Both the position numbers and the translations under genes were made by a program. Positions 22,767 to 30,436 of a DNA stretch of 40,911 bases are shown piece after piece. Within the stretch, counting starts at the first letter, position 1, and every line of letters begins with the position of its first letter. The notes under the pieces were generated by a model that was given only the letters and a program-made list of their open reading frames with translations, searched no databases and was not told the origin of the DNA. The stretch is from JACPNK01 sp964479745 (lineage in GTDB: Bacteria; Patescibacteriota; Minisyncoccia; 2-02-FULL-40-12; IGHO2-12-FULL-4), in the NCBI GenBank assembly GCA_964479745.1, contig CAYZNJ010000002.1, positions 1 through 40,911 of the forward strand. The letters are read 5' to 3'.

Positions 22767-24836
22767 ATGTCAATAGAACTTACCAAAGCTTACAATCCTA
22801 AAGAAGTTGAAGATAAAATTTACAAAACTTGGTTAGAGTCTGGTTTTTTCAGTCCAGAAGGACTGCCTGGAAATAGAAAAGAAAAGTTTACTACTTGCAT
22901 TGCCCCGCCGAATATTACCGGCGAACTGCACATGGGCCATGCCTTAGAACTTACCTTGCAAGATATTTTAGTGAGAATGAAAAGAATGCAGGGCTACAAA
23001 ACTCTTTGGCTGCCGGGGACAGACCACGCCAGCATCGCCGTTCACGTATTGCTTGAAAAACAATTGGCTAAAGAGGGGCTAACCAGATTTAAAATAGGAA
23101 AAGAGGAATTTCTAAAACGAGCCTGGGCTTGGCGGGAAAAATACGGCAACGCAATTTTGGAACAGCTTAAAAAATTAGGTCTTTCTTTAGACTGGAGCCG
23201 GATTAGATTCACCATGGACCCGGACTATCAAGAAGCCGTTAAAACAGCATTCCTCCACTACTACGAAAAAGGTTTGATCTACAAAGGCGAAAGAGTTATA
23301 AACTGGTGCACCCGATGCGCTTCTTCCATTTCAGACCTGGAAGTAAATTATATCTCCGAAAAAGGCAAACTTTATTTTATAAAGTACGGGCCTTTCACTT
23401 TGGCTACCACCAGACCGGAAACAAAGCTGGGCGATACCGCGCTGGCCGTACACCCCGGCGACCCACGCTATAAAAGTTACGTCGGCAAAGAGCTTGAAAT
23501 TGAATCCGTTGATAACGGTGTGTCAGCCGACCAGCCACCGAAAATTAAAAAAATTAAAATTAAAGTAATAGCTGATGAAAGCGTAGATCCCAAATTCGGC
23601 ACCGGTATAATCAAAGTTACGCCGGCTCACGACATTACTGACTCCGAAATCGGCCAAAGACACAATCTGGAATCAATCAAAATTATAAACGAACAAGGCC
23701 GGATGAATGAAAACGCCGGCATTCGCTACCAAGATCTTAAAACCTTGCAAGCTAGAGAAAAAATAGTTGAAGACTTGCAAACTCTGGGACTGATTGAGAA
23801 AGTTGAAGACTACGAGCACAACATCGGCCGTTGCGAACGCTGTAACTCAGTCATCGAACCCCTGCCTTCAAAACAGTGGTTTTTGAAGATGAAAGATTTA
23901 GCGGAAATGGCATTGAAAGCAGTAAAAGACGGTAAAGTTAAAATACACCCTGAACGCTGGGTCGGTCCTTATGAGCACTGGCTTAAAAACATCCGCGACT
24001 GGAATATCTCCCGCCAATTGTGGTGGGGACACAAAATTCCGATTGAAGGCGAGGGAGATGTTTTGGACACATGGTTTTCTTCTGCCTTATGGCCTTTTGC
24101 CACTCTCGGTTGGCCCGACGCTGATGCTTCAGATTTTGAAGAATACTATCCCACTGATTTTATAACCTCTGACCGAGGCATACTTTTTTTGTGGCAAGTC
24201 AGGATGATTTTTTCAGGACTTGAATTTACCGGCAAAGCGCCGTTCAAAGATATCTACATTCACGCCACGGTTTTGACTAAAGACGGCAGAAGAATGTCAA
24301 AATCTCTCGGCACCGGCATTAATCCTCTTGAACTTATAGAAAAATATGGCACTGACGCTCTCCGTTTTGGCCTAGCCTCTCAAGCAACCGGCCTGCAAGA
24401 TTTAAGATTCGGAGAAGACTTGCTGGTTATGGGCAGAAAATTTGCCAACAAGATTTGGAACATTGCCCGCTATACAACAATGAAACTTGGCAATGACTAC
24501 AAATGGGATAACAAAAGTCCAAACAACGAGATTGCAGTTAGAATAGAAGAACTTGCCAAAAAAACGACCAAGAACATTGAACAATACAACTTTGCTGAAG
24601 CGGCCAACGAACTTTACAAATTTATTTGGCACGAGTTTGCCGATAAATATATTGAAGAAACAAAAGATAAAGACGACCAAGAAACCAAAGATACTCTCGC
24701 TTATCTTCTGATGACTTCGCTCAAACTGCTCCACCCGTTTATGCCTTTTGTTACCGAAGAAATCTACTCTCGCCTGCCATGGCTTGGGAACAAAAAACTA
24801 CTCATGGTTGAGGAATGGCCGACAAGTAAGCTATAA
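22767..24836 (+). CDS. valS: Valyl-tRNA synthetase, short form
   Basis: Charges tRNA-Val; class I. Signatures: CIAPPNITGELHMGHA (HIGH element 55-58), LPGTDHASIAVH, the editing-domain TTRPETKLGDTALAVHPGDPRY, the DWNISRQLWWGHKIPI region, and RRMSKSLGTGINPLELIEKYG (KMSKS element near 510). At 689 residues it is well below the 860-950 of most ValRS. It ends soon after the anticodon-binding domain (LMVEEWPTSKL) and has no C-terminal coiled-coil arm. A short insertion (KIKKIKIKV) sits in the editing domain. It starts with ATG at 22767, divergent from the zinc-ribbon gene, and lies 7 bases before the prsW remnant start. Confidence 0.94.
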   Translation: MSIELTKAYNPKEVEDKIYKTWLESGFFSPEGLPGNRKEKFTTCIAPPNITGELHMGHALELTLQDILVRMKRMQGYKTLWLPGTDHASIAVHVLLEKQLAKEGLTRFKIGKEEFLKRAWAWREKYGNAILEQLKKLGLSLDWSRIRFTMDPDYQEAVKTAFLHYYEKGLIYKGERVINWCTRCASSISDLEVNYISEKGKLYFIKYGPFTLATTRPETKLGDTALAVHPGDPRYKSYVGKELEIESVDNGVSADQPPKIKKIKIKVIADESVDPKFGTGIIKVTPAHDITDSEIGQRHNLESIKIINEQGRMNENAGIRYQDLKTLQAREKIVEDLQTLGLIEKVEDYEHNIGRCERCNSVIEPLPSKQWFLKMKDLAEMALKAVKDGKVKIHPERWVGPYEHWLKNIRDWNISRQLWWGHKIPIEGEGDVLDTWFSSALWPFATLGWPDADASDFEEYYPTDFITSDRGILFLWQVRMIFSGLEFTGKAPFKDIYIHATVLTKDGRRMSKSLGTGINPLELIEKYGTDALRFGLASQATGLQDLRFGEDLLVMGRKFANKIWNIARYTTMKLGNDYKWDNKSPNNEIAVRIEELAKKTTKNIEQYNFAEAANELYKFIWHEFADKYIEETKDKDDQETKDTLAYLLMTSLKLLHPFMPFVTEEIYSRLPWLGNKKLLMVEEWPTSKL

Positions 24837-24843
24837 TTAGGAT

Positions 24844-24968
24844 ATGACTACCACAGACGCTATGCTTCTGACAGGACTTGGACTCTTGCCAAGCTTGGTT
24901 TGGCTTGCTTTTTTTATTAAAAAAGACGTTCATCCGGAACGAAGGCATTTGGGATTAAGGTTTTTTTA
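24844..24968 (+). other. N-terminal fragment of prsW in a shifted frame
   Basis: ATG at 24844 opens 41 codons that read TDAMLLTGLGLLPSLVWLAF and then KKDVHPERRHLGLRFF before TAA. This is the usual first membrane segment and charged loop of PrsW-type proteins. The rest of the protein follows in the -1 frame from 24969. The shift is at a run of seven T at 24961-24967; an eighth T would join the frames. Confidence 0.75.
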
Positions 24969-25580
24969 ATGGGCATTATTTTGGCTCCTCTAGCGGTCGG
25001 CCTCCAGTGGATTTTTGTCGGTTTGGGAGACAAATTTTCACCCGTTATTTTCTCTTTTCAATCGACTCATTTCTTTCTTTGGGCCGCTTTTGTTGAGGAA
25101 ATAACCAAATTCCTAGCAGTTAAGTTTATTGTTTTAAATAACCCTGAATTTGACGAGCCGATTGACGCCATGATTTACATGATCGTTGCTTCGCTGGGTT
25201 TTGCGGCAATTGAGAATATTTTGATACTTTTCAAAACTATACCAGACGGCTTGCAAGGCACGCTGCAGCTTTGGGCATTAAGATCTGTCGGGGCGACTTT
25301 ACTGCATGCTCTTGCCGGAGCTTTGGTAGGCTACTTCCTGTCGCTCTCTTGGTTCTACCATGAACACCGGCAAAAGCTGGTTGCTATAGGAATAATCCTT
25401 GCCGGAATTTTTCATTTCGTTTTTAATATTTTGCTTTTCTCTTTTCAAGAAGACTTTCGCGGAGTGGTTTTCTCTCTTTTCCTGCTGGCGATTTTTGCCG
25501 GTTTAGTCCAATCCTTATTCCATAAAACCAAAGACAGAATGGCCGTTGATGGAAACACCGACATGTCCCCTATATCCTGA
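24969..25580 (+). CDS. prsW: PrsW-family intramembrane protease (main part)
   Basis: PrsW-type proteins are membrane proteases of the CAAX-protease-like (glutamic) group; the founding member activates an anti-sigma-factor cascade. Visible signatures: the EExxK motif in FVEEITKFLAVKFIV, then DEPIDAMIYMIVASLGFAAIENILIL, HALAGALVGYFLSL, and FHFVFNILLF. Several transmembrane segments are evident. From the ATG at 24969 it has 203 residues and lacks the first membrane helix, which is encoded upstream in another frame (24844-24968). It may be broken by a homopolymer indel, made functional by slippage at the T run, or correct with an assembly error. It lies between valS and hsp20. Confidence 0.85.
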   Translation: MGIILAPLAVGLQWIFVGLGDKFSPVIFSFQSTHFFLWAAFVEEITKFLAVKFIVLNNPEFDEPIDAMIYMIVASLGFAAIENILILFKTIPDGLQGTLQLWALRSVGATLLHALAGALVGYFLSLSWFYHEHRQKLVAIGIILAGIFHFVFNILLFSFQEDFRGVVFSLFLLAIFAGLVQSLFHKTKDRMAVDGNTDMSPIS

Positions 25581-25590
25581 AAAAAGTTTT

Positions 25591-25599
25591 TGCTATAAT
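25591..25599 (+). promoter_or_regulatory. Extended -10 promoter of hsp20
   Basis: TGCTATAAT, a perfect extended -10 element, ends 19 bases before the hsp20 ATG at 25619. No matching -35 box and no CIRCE-type repeat is seen. Confidence 0.6.
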
Positions 25600-25618
25600 A
25601 AAGGGGTCATCTCAATAT

Positions 25619-26011
25619 ATGGATAATGAAGATTTTCGAGAATTAGACGAAACTTTAGCCGAACTGACGGCTTACAAAAAAGTCAAAGCCGAACCTTCCG
25701 GCGAGGAGGGCCAGCTTACTGTGGATGTTTTTCAGGTTGGCAATGATTTAATCGTGCAGTCCACGATCGGCGGAGTGGACAGCAAAGACATAGACATATC
25801 AATCGCCAAAGACATGGTTACCATCAAGGGCCACCGCAAAAAAATGGAGCAAATTAAACATTCAAATTATTTCCACCAGGAACTTTATTGGGGCTCATTT
25901 TCAAGGTCAATTATCTTGCCGACAGATATTGACGTTGACAAAGCAAAGGCTTCCATTAAAAACGGGCTCTTAACTATCAAATTGCCTATCTTGAAGACTG
26001 CCAGAAGGTAG
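25619..26011 (+). CDS. Small heat-shock protein, Hsp20/alpha-crystallin family
   Basis: An ATP-independent chaperone that holds unfolding proteins. The 130-residue protein has an acidic N-terminus (ELDETLAELTAYKK) and the alpha-crystallin domain from about residue 35: LTVDVFQVGNDLIVQSTIGGVDSKDIDISI, then YWGSFSRSIILPTDIDVDKAKASIKNGLLTIKLPI, the classic A-x-x-x-N-G-L-L-T-I motif. It ends with a short tail KTARR. It follows prsW and precedes vanW by 7 bases, so the two may be co-transcribed. Confidence 0.94.
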   Translation: MDNEDFRELDETLAELTAYKKVKAEPSGEEGQLTVDVFQVGNDLIVQSTIGGVDSKDIDISIAKDMVTIKGHRKKMEQIKHSNYFHQELYWGSFSRSIILPTDIDVDKAKASIKNGLLTIKLPILKTARR

Positions 26012-26018
26012 TTGACGC

Positions 26019-27185
26019 ATGAAAAACAAGTTTATTATTTCAACTACCATTGTTCTCCTTCTTATTATTGAGGCGGTGGTGATTCTTACCAAGCAAATAC
26101 TTCTCGAAGAAGCGGCGGATAAAGCCGTTGATTTTTCAATATCCGCTCCGGAAAAACTGCCGGCAGTTTTGACAAAGTTGAAAACGAAAAACCTGACTTT
26201 GACATGGGAGGGCGGTGAAAAAACTTATACCAACATATCCGAGCTTACTACAAAGTACTACAGCTATTACCGGCAAAAAGACAGTTTGAGGATAGATTTT
26301 GAAAAATTAAAAAATGTGCTTGAATCTTTGGCGCCAGTCGTTAATCAAGAGCCGGTTGACGCCAAACTGGAGTTTGCGGAAAAAGAACAAAAGGTCAAAG
26401 AATTTTCTTTATCTCAAAACGGCAAAAAACTAAATATTGCCAGATCTATGTCTCAAATAGCCAGAAGCTTAGCCGAAGAGCATCTGGTTGTTCCTCTGGC
26501 AGTAGACGAGATACCGCCCGAAATTACCTTAAACTCTCTGGAAAAACTGGGTATTAAAACCTTGCTCGCTAAGGGCGAGTCTGACTTCAAGGGCTCCTCT
26601 TCAAACAGAATACACAATATCCAAGTTGGTTCAGCTAAATTTCACGGACTGCTTTTGAAACCCGGAAGCGACTTTTCCTTCAATTCCGTCTTGGGAGAAG
26701 TCAGCGATAAAACAGGCTACCGATACGAACTGGTTGTAAAAAACAAAAAACTTACTCCTGAATACGGGGGCGGCATTTGCCAAGTTTCCACCACCTTGTT
26801 TCGGGCAGCAGTTTTAGCCGGCTTACCGATTCTGGAAAGAAGAGAGCATTCGTTGCCGGTAAAATACTATAACCCTCAAGGTTTTGACGCCACGATCTAT
26901 CCTGGCGTAACTGACTTGCGTTTCACCAACGACACGCCCGCAAATATCTTAATCCAGACTAAAATCAGCGGCACAAAGTTAACTTTTGAAATTTACGGCT
27001 CAAGCGACGGCAGAAAAACGGAAGTAACCGGACCGCAAATAACAGAACAGAATCCTGACGGCTCTCTCAAAACAATACTGACCCGGAAAACAGTTACCGT
27101 AGACGGAAAAATTAAAGAAGAGTATTTTAAATCTAACTATAAATCACCGGCGTTATTTCCTCTTGAAAAAAATCCTTTGGAATAA
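26019..27185 (+). CDS. vanW: VanW-family secreted/anchored protein
   Basis: VanW-type proteins are widespread in Gram-positive and CPR bacteria; their cell-envelope role is not settled. Residues 5-25 form a membrane anchor. The VanW domain in the C-terminal half shows NRIHNIQVGSAKFHGLLLKP, GSDFSFNSVLGEVSDKTGYR, YGGGICQVSTTLFRAAVLAGL, REHSLPVKYYNPQGFDATIY and FTNDTPANILIQTK. The C-terminus (TEVTGPQITEQNPDGSLKTI..TVDGKIKEEYF) looks like a G5-type extension. The preceding ~170 residues match no domain I know. Its last 23 bases overlap the next gene. Confidence 0.9.
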   Translation: MKNKFIISTTIVLLLIIEAVVILTKQILLEEAADKAVDFSISAPEKLPAVLTKLKTKNLTLTWEGGEKTYTNISELTTKYYSYYRQKDSLRIDFEKLKNVLESLAPVVNQEPVDAKLEFAEKEQKVKEFSLSQNGKKLNIARSMSQIARSLAEEHLVVPLAVDEIPPEITLNSLEKLGIKTLLAKGESDFKGSSSNRIHNIQVGSAKFHGLLLKPGSDFSFNSVLGEVSDKTGYRYELVVKNKKLTPEYGGGICQVSTTLFRAAVLAGLPILERREHSLPVKYYNPQGFDATIYPGVTDLRFTNDTPANILIQTKISGTKLTFEIYGSSDGRKTEVTGPQITEQNPDGSLKTILTRKTVTVDGKIKEEYFKSNYKSPALFPLEKNPLE

Positions 27186-28368
27186 AAACTTCTGTAAAGA
27201 CTGCGGAACTTCTTCGGCTTATCACGTACAAACTTGGCTGGACGAATTCAGCGAACAGCTTAGCGGTAAGTTCTTTTTTTCAAGCAAACTTGAAGGACTT
27301 TTAAGCTTAGTTCTGGAAAAGTTTTTTACTTTTACGAGACTAGTCTCTTTGCATGAACAGTTTAGCGGTTCGGATATACCGTTGCGTTCCTATTGTTTTA
27401 TAGAAGAAGCGAGAAAGCGTGGCGTTAAGTTTAAGGCGCTCAAAGGGCCGTTTGGTTTTACGAACAATTTTATAGCAGAAATGGACGGAAAGACTGTAAG
27501 ATTTGAAAGTTTGCCGGTTGCCGAATTTGCCAGCAAGTTTGATGTTGGTCTTGTTGACAACAAAGAAAGAACCAAAAACAAACTTAAAAAAGCCGGTTTG
27601 CCGGTTGCCGAAGGCAAAGCTTTTTGGTTCTGGCAAAAAAACAGAGCAGTTGACTTCGGCACAAAAAAACTCGGCTTTCCTTTGGTAGTCAAACCCCGCA
27701 GCGGTTCGGTAAGCAGGCATGTTACTACTAACATAGAAGGTGTTGGCCAGTTAAAAGAGGCTGTCTCCAAAGTCATCGCCTATTCGCCGGCTTTTATTGT
27801 GGAAAAGTTCGTTTCTAAAACTTTTGTCCACAGAGCAACGGTTGTTGATTTTAGACTTGCCGGTTGCGCAAAACAAGTTCCGGCAAATGTAGAAGGCAAT
27901 GGTGTTTCAACAATAAAAGAATTAATAGACGATAAAAACAAAAAACAAAACAGAGATGACTTAGTTCAAAAAAATTCTCTCTTGCATAAAATAGCAGAAG
28001 ACAAAACTACGGAAAAACTTTTGGCAGAAAAAGGTTATGGCTATTACTCGGTGCCTGAAAATAATGAAATTGTTTGGCTGCAAAAAGACCCTTTTTTGAA
28101 GTTGGGCGGCGACTTAGTTGAGTTGACGCCTCAAGTTCATCCCGACAACATTAAATTATTTGAAGACACGGCAAAACTTTTTGACATTAGGGTTGTGGGT
28201 ATTGATTTTTTGTGCCGAGACATTTCCATTCCTTGGCACGACCAACCTTGCGCTATCTTAGAGTTAAACAGCCTGCCCTGCATTGAAATGCACCATTTCC
28301 CTTCTTCCGGCGCTCCGCAAAATGTCGCCAAAGCAATGACTGATCTGTTTTTCAAATATTATCCATGA
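27163..28368 (+). CDS. ATP-grasp ligase, cyanophycin-synthetase/GshAB-like
   Basis: A 401-residue ligase of the ATP-grasp fold, which activates a carboxylate with ATP and joins it to an amine. Key stretches: LGFPLVVKPRSGSVSRHVTTNIE (phosphate-loop region), FIVEKFVSKTFVHRATVVDFRLAGCAKQVPANVEGNGVSTIKELI (the segment typical of cyanophycin synthetase and fused glutathione synthetase), and VVGIDFLCRDISIP..CAILELNSLPCIEMHHFPSSG (metal-binding end). The first 20 residues contain KNFCKDCGTSSAYHVQ. The substrate cannot be told from sequence. It overlaps vanW by 23 bases and so is probably translated with it. Its stop codon abuts a palindromic repeat. Confidence 0.85.
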   Translation: MKKILWNKNFCKDCGTSSAYHVQTWLDEFSEQLSGKFFFSSKLEGLLSLVLEKFFTFTRLVSLHEQFSGSDIPLRSYCFIEEARKRGVKFKALKGPFGFTNNFIAEMDGKTVRFESLPVAEFASKFDVGLVDNKERTKNKLKKAGLPVAEGKAFWFWQKNRAVDFGTKKLGFPLVVKPRSGSVSRHVTTNIEGVGQLKEAVSKVIAYSPAFIVEKFVSKTFVHRATVVDFRLAGCAKQVPANVEGNGVSTIKELIDDKNKKQNRDDLVQKNSLLHKIAEDKTTEKLLAEKGYGYYSVPENNEIVWLQKDPFLKLGGDLVELTPQVHPDNIKLFEDTAKLFDIRVVGIDFLCRDISIPWHDQPCAILELNSLPCIEMHHFPSSGAPQNVAKAMTDLFFKYYP

Positions 28369-28480
28369 ATCCCGTACAAAGTAGCCCTTCGGGTTCGGGA
28401 CTCAAAATTTATAAAGTTAATATCGTGGTGTCAGCACCACAACTAACCATATGACTTGCTGATGCTACTTCGTTCGGGAT
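28365..28480. repeat. ATGAATCCCGTAC palindrome, copy 1, spanning the intergenic gap
   Basis: The arms 28369-28385 and 28464-28480 pair over 17 positions with two mismatches. The left side begins inside the ATP-grasp stop region (ATGAATCCCGTAC, 28365-28377) and the right arm's final AT is the start of the next gene's ATG, so the element fills the gap exactly. Inner hairpins are CCC-TTC-GGG and GTGGTG-TCAG-CACCAC (28425-28440). The first 13 bases recur at 40854-40866. Confidence 0.75.
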
Positions 28481-29051
28481 GAATACCCTTACTCTTTCTG
28501 TTGTAACTTTCCTTGATTTGGTATTGGTTGTTTTTTTGATTTTGTTTTTAGTTTTTTTAATAGATTCTTTGGTTAAGGGGCATGACTCGCCGACAAGCAA
28601 AAAAACAATCAAACAGCTGATAAAAATAATTTCAAAACACAAACCGGAAGCAATAAACTTCTATGACTTGGGTTGCGGCCGCGGAACAGTCGCCTTAGCG
28701 ATAAAAAAAGAACTGCCGCAACTGGAAGTGCGCGGCATAGATTATAACGCTGTCAGAATTTTCTTTGCCAAGTTAAAATCCTTTTTTTTGAGAAGAAAAG
28801 TTGACTTCAAAAAACAAGACTTATTTAAAACAGACTTGCAAAAAGCTGATATAGTCTATACCTACTTATGGTACGACTTGATGCCGCCGCTTGAGAAAAA
28901 ACTGCACAGTGAACTAAAAAGCGGCGCCATAGTAATTACCAACACCTCAAAATTTCCGAACTTACAGCCTGTTGAGATAGTCGCCACTCACAAAAAAGTC
29001 CCAAAACTGTCTGATTTTGAGACATTATTTGTCTATAAGAAAGAACAGTAA
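28479..29051 (+). CDS. Membrane-anchored class I methyltransferase
   Basis: A 190-residue protein. An N-terminal transmembrane helix (about residues 8-32) is followed by an S-adenosylmethionine-binding Rossmann fold: motif I FYDLGCGRGTVALAI, motif II acidic end VRGIDYN, and later ADIVYTYLWYDLMPPLEKKL and GAIVITNTSKFP. The pattern resembles small lysine-type methyltransferases of the FAM173 group, but the substrate is unknown. The start ATG at 28479 is formed by the right arm of a palindromic repeat. It ends 3 bases before the convergent tRNA-Leu. Confidence 0.85.
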   Translation: MNTLTLSVVTFLDLVLVVFLILFLVFLIDSLVKGHDSPTSKKTIKQLIKIISKHKPEAINFYDLGCGRGTVALAIKKELPQLEVRGIDYNAVRIFFAKLKSFFLRRKVDFKKQDLFKTDLQKADIVYTYLWYDLMPPLEKKLHSELKSGAIVITNTSKFPNLQPVEIVATHKKVPKLSDFETLFVYKKEQ

Positions 29052-29054
29052 TGT

Positions 29055-29137
29055 GTCCTCGAGAGGATTTGAACCTCTAATCCCTTGCGGGAACAGCGTC
29101 CTAAGCGCTGCGCGTATGCCAGTTCCGCCACGAGGAC
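29055..29137 (-). tRNA. tRNA-Leu (anticodon TAG)
   Basis: Minus-strand cloverleaf with a long variable arm (CCCGCAAGGG-containing), as in class II tRNAs. Acceptor GTCCTCG pairs with CGAGGAC; the discriminator is A. The anticodon loop CTTAGGA holds TAG. T-arm AGAGG-TTCAAAT-CCTCT. CCA is not encoded. Confidence 0.96.
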
Positions 29138-29187
29138 ATTTGAATATACTTATAAAAAATATAAACCAAAGCCAGCCTAAAAACAAC

Positions 29188-29211
29188 GAGCACATAACAA
29201 GTTATGTGCTC
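29188..29211 (-). terminator. Terminator of the pilin-like gene
   Basis: Perfect 11-bp stem GAGCACATAAC / GTTATGTGCTC with a two-base gap. On the minus strand it is followed by TTGTTTTT. It lies 26 bases after the stop of the gene at 29237-29617 and before tRNA-Leu. Confidence 0.82.
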
Positions 29212-29236
29212 GGTTTTGAAATTACTTTAAAAGTTT

Positions 29237-29617
29237 CTACCTGTATGAACCGAAGAATGATCTGGTCACTACGCCAGCCAAGGTTTGCAGAATTACACCG
29301 ACGGCTAAAACCACCAAAGCTCCAATAATTCCGTTCCAAACAATCTTTTTGGCCTTTTCAACAGCCTCATCGTTGTGTCCGGCCGCAATCCATCTGATAC
29401 CGCCGTAAACAATAAAGATAACGGCAATAACAATTGAAATGATAATCAAAAATCTGGCGGCTCCCTCAATCAAACCTTGAATTTCGGTCAAAGTAACCGG
29501 TGCGCCAGTCAAAGTAGCCGTGGGATTAGATATTGTAGCAAAGGCGATTGCCGGAAGCAAAACTGTCAAAGCCGGTATAATATACTTAACAGAAGCTTTT
29601 AACTTATTCATAGACAC
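29237..29617 (-). CDS. VirB2/TrbC-like small pilin
   Basis: A 126-residue protein with the architecture of VirB2/TrbC pilins. It has a cleavable signal ending in AIAFA (about residue 27), a short polar mature N-terminus, and two hydrophobic helices (AARFLIIISIVIAVIFIVYG and WNGIIGALVVLAVGVILQTL) joined by the charged loop WIAAGHNDEAVEKAKKIV. A perfect AGGAGGT Shine-Dalgarno sits 6 bases before the ATG, strong for this window, so it may be abundant, as expected of a major subunit. It has no Thr linker. It is the last gene of the minus-strand cluster running from 33510, with a terminator after it. No VirB4 or VirB6 homolog is visible in this window. Confidence 0.8.
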   Translation of the reverse strand: MSMNKLKASVKYIIPALTVLLPAIAFATISNPTATLTGAPVTLTEIQGLIEGAARFLIIISIVIAVIFIVYGGIRWIAAGHNDEAVEKAKKIVWNGIIGALVVLAVGVILQTLAGVVTRSFFGSYR

Positions 29618-29631
29618 CTCCTCTCATAGTT

Positions 29632-29706
29632 AGTTGCTAGTTTCTAGTGTCTAGTTGCTAGTTTAAATTCTTAAAACTAGAAGCTAGAAACTGAAAACTA
29701 GAAGCT
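29632..29706. repeat. CTAG-rich inverted repeat upstream of the pilin
   Basis: Variants of CTAGTTTCTAG and CTAGTTGCTAG are followed, after TAAATTCTTAA, by CTAGAAGCTAGAAACT repeats that pair back with the first half (14 positions with one mismatch and one G-U). It lies between two minus-strand pilin-cluster genes, in the 5' region of the 29617 start, and could attenuate or stabilise the message. Confidence 0.55.
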
Positions 29707-29709
29707 GGT

Positions 29710-30405
29710 TTAGCACACCAGCGGAATAAATGAAAAATCAGTTATTCCGACTGCGTTGGCTACAGTGGCAATTATAACATAGACGCTAAAAATAACCAAA
29801 ATACCCCAAATAACCGTTTTAAAGTTAGCCTTGGCCTCATCGTGTTTTTTAGGGTTATCGCCGGCGGCCATAAATCTAAATCCGGCCAAAACAAGAAAAA
29901 TGAAGGGTAAAAGCATGGCAATTCGGATCAGCCAGCAGGCAAAACCGATGACAATTCCGGTAACATCCTGCGCGCTAAAATTCTCCCCCGGAAAGTTGCC
30001 TAGTGGATTCTCGCCGCCGCCAGCCGGTTTGGTTGTAGTGGTAGTTGTTCTTGAACCCCCGCCTTGAGCGGGTTTACAGATATTGTCCGCGCAGTTGTCA
30101 GAAACACAGTCGTTTGCGTAAACGCATAACGCGCCGTCCAAGTTGCCTTCCGGAGCCACACAAACGCCGTCAAGACAACTTTCATTTTTGTTTGCGCTTT
30201 TGTTGCAGTCAATGGCTTCTTTGTCCGTTCTGCATTGAACACAAGTATTGCCTGAACACAAAAGACCGGAGACGCAGTCGCTGGCTTTAGAACAAGACTC
30301 ACCGAACTTAGATACCGCTAAACTTTGTCTGCCGGTAAAAATAAAAACACTAAAGAAAGCGACTAAGAATATAATTAAAAACAGTATTTTTTTATTTCCT
30401 GCCAT
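29710..30405 (-). CDS. Cys-rich secreted domain fused by Thr linker to a pilin-like membrane module
   Basis: A 231-residue protein. An N-terminal signal (residues 6-30) is followed by a cysteine-rich region with about 16 cysteines in repeats such as GESCSKASDCVSGLLCSGNTC and GALCVYANDCVSDNCADNIC, a disulfide-knot pattern. A short linker (GGGSRTTTTTTKPAGGG) leads to two hydrophobic helices with a NPKKHDEAK loop (VIGFACWLIRIAMLLPFIFL and TVIWGILVIFSVYVIIATV), the same VirB2-like module as the neighbouring genes. The fold suggests a surface-displayed, disulfide-stabilised head anchored by a pilin base. Cysteine export in this lineage implies an oxidising outside environment, which is inference. 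Confidence 0.78.
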   Translation of the reverse strand: MAGNKKILFLIIFLVAFFSVFIFTGRQSLAVSKFGESCSKASDCVSGLLCSGNTCVQCRTDKEAIDCNKSANKNESCLDGVCVAPEGNLDGALCVYANDCVSDNCADNICKPAQGGGSRTTTTTTKPAGGGENPLGNFPGENFSAQDVTGIVIGFACWLIRIAMLLPFIFLVLAGFRFMAAGDNPKKHDEAKANFKTVIWGILVIFSVYVIIATVANAVGITDFSFIPLVC

Positions 30406-30436
30406 TATGGTTGACTCTAATTATAACCTACCGTTC

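Noticed and set aside
24955..24970. Programmed -1 ribosomal frameshift at the prsW T run
   Set aside because: The T7 run does not form a clean slippery heptamer in the right phase, since the base before the first TTT is G. I see no obvious downstream stimulatory structure, so an indel or slippage is more likely.
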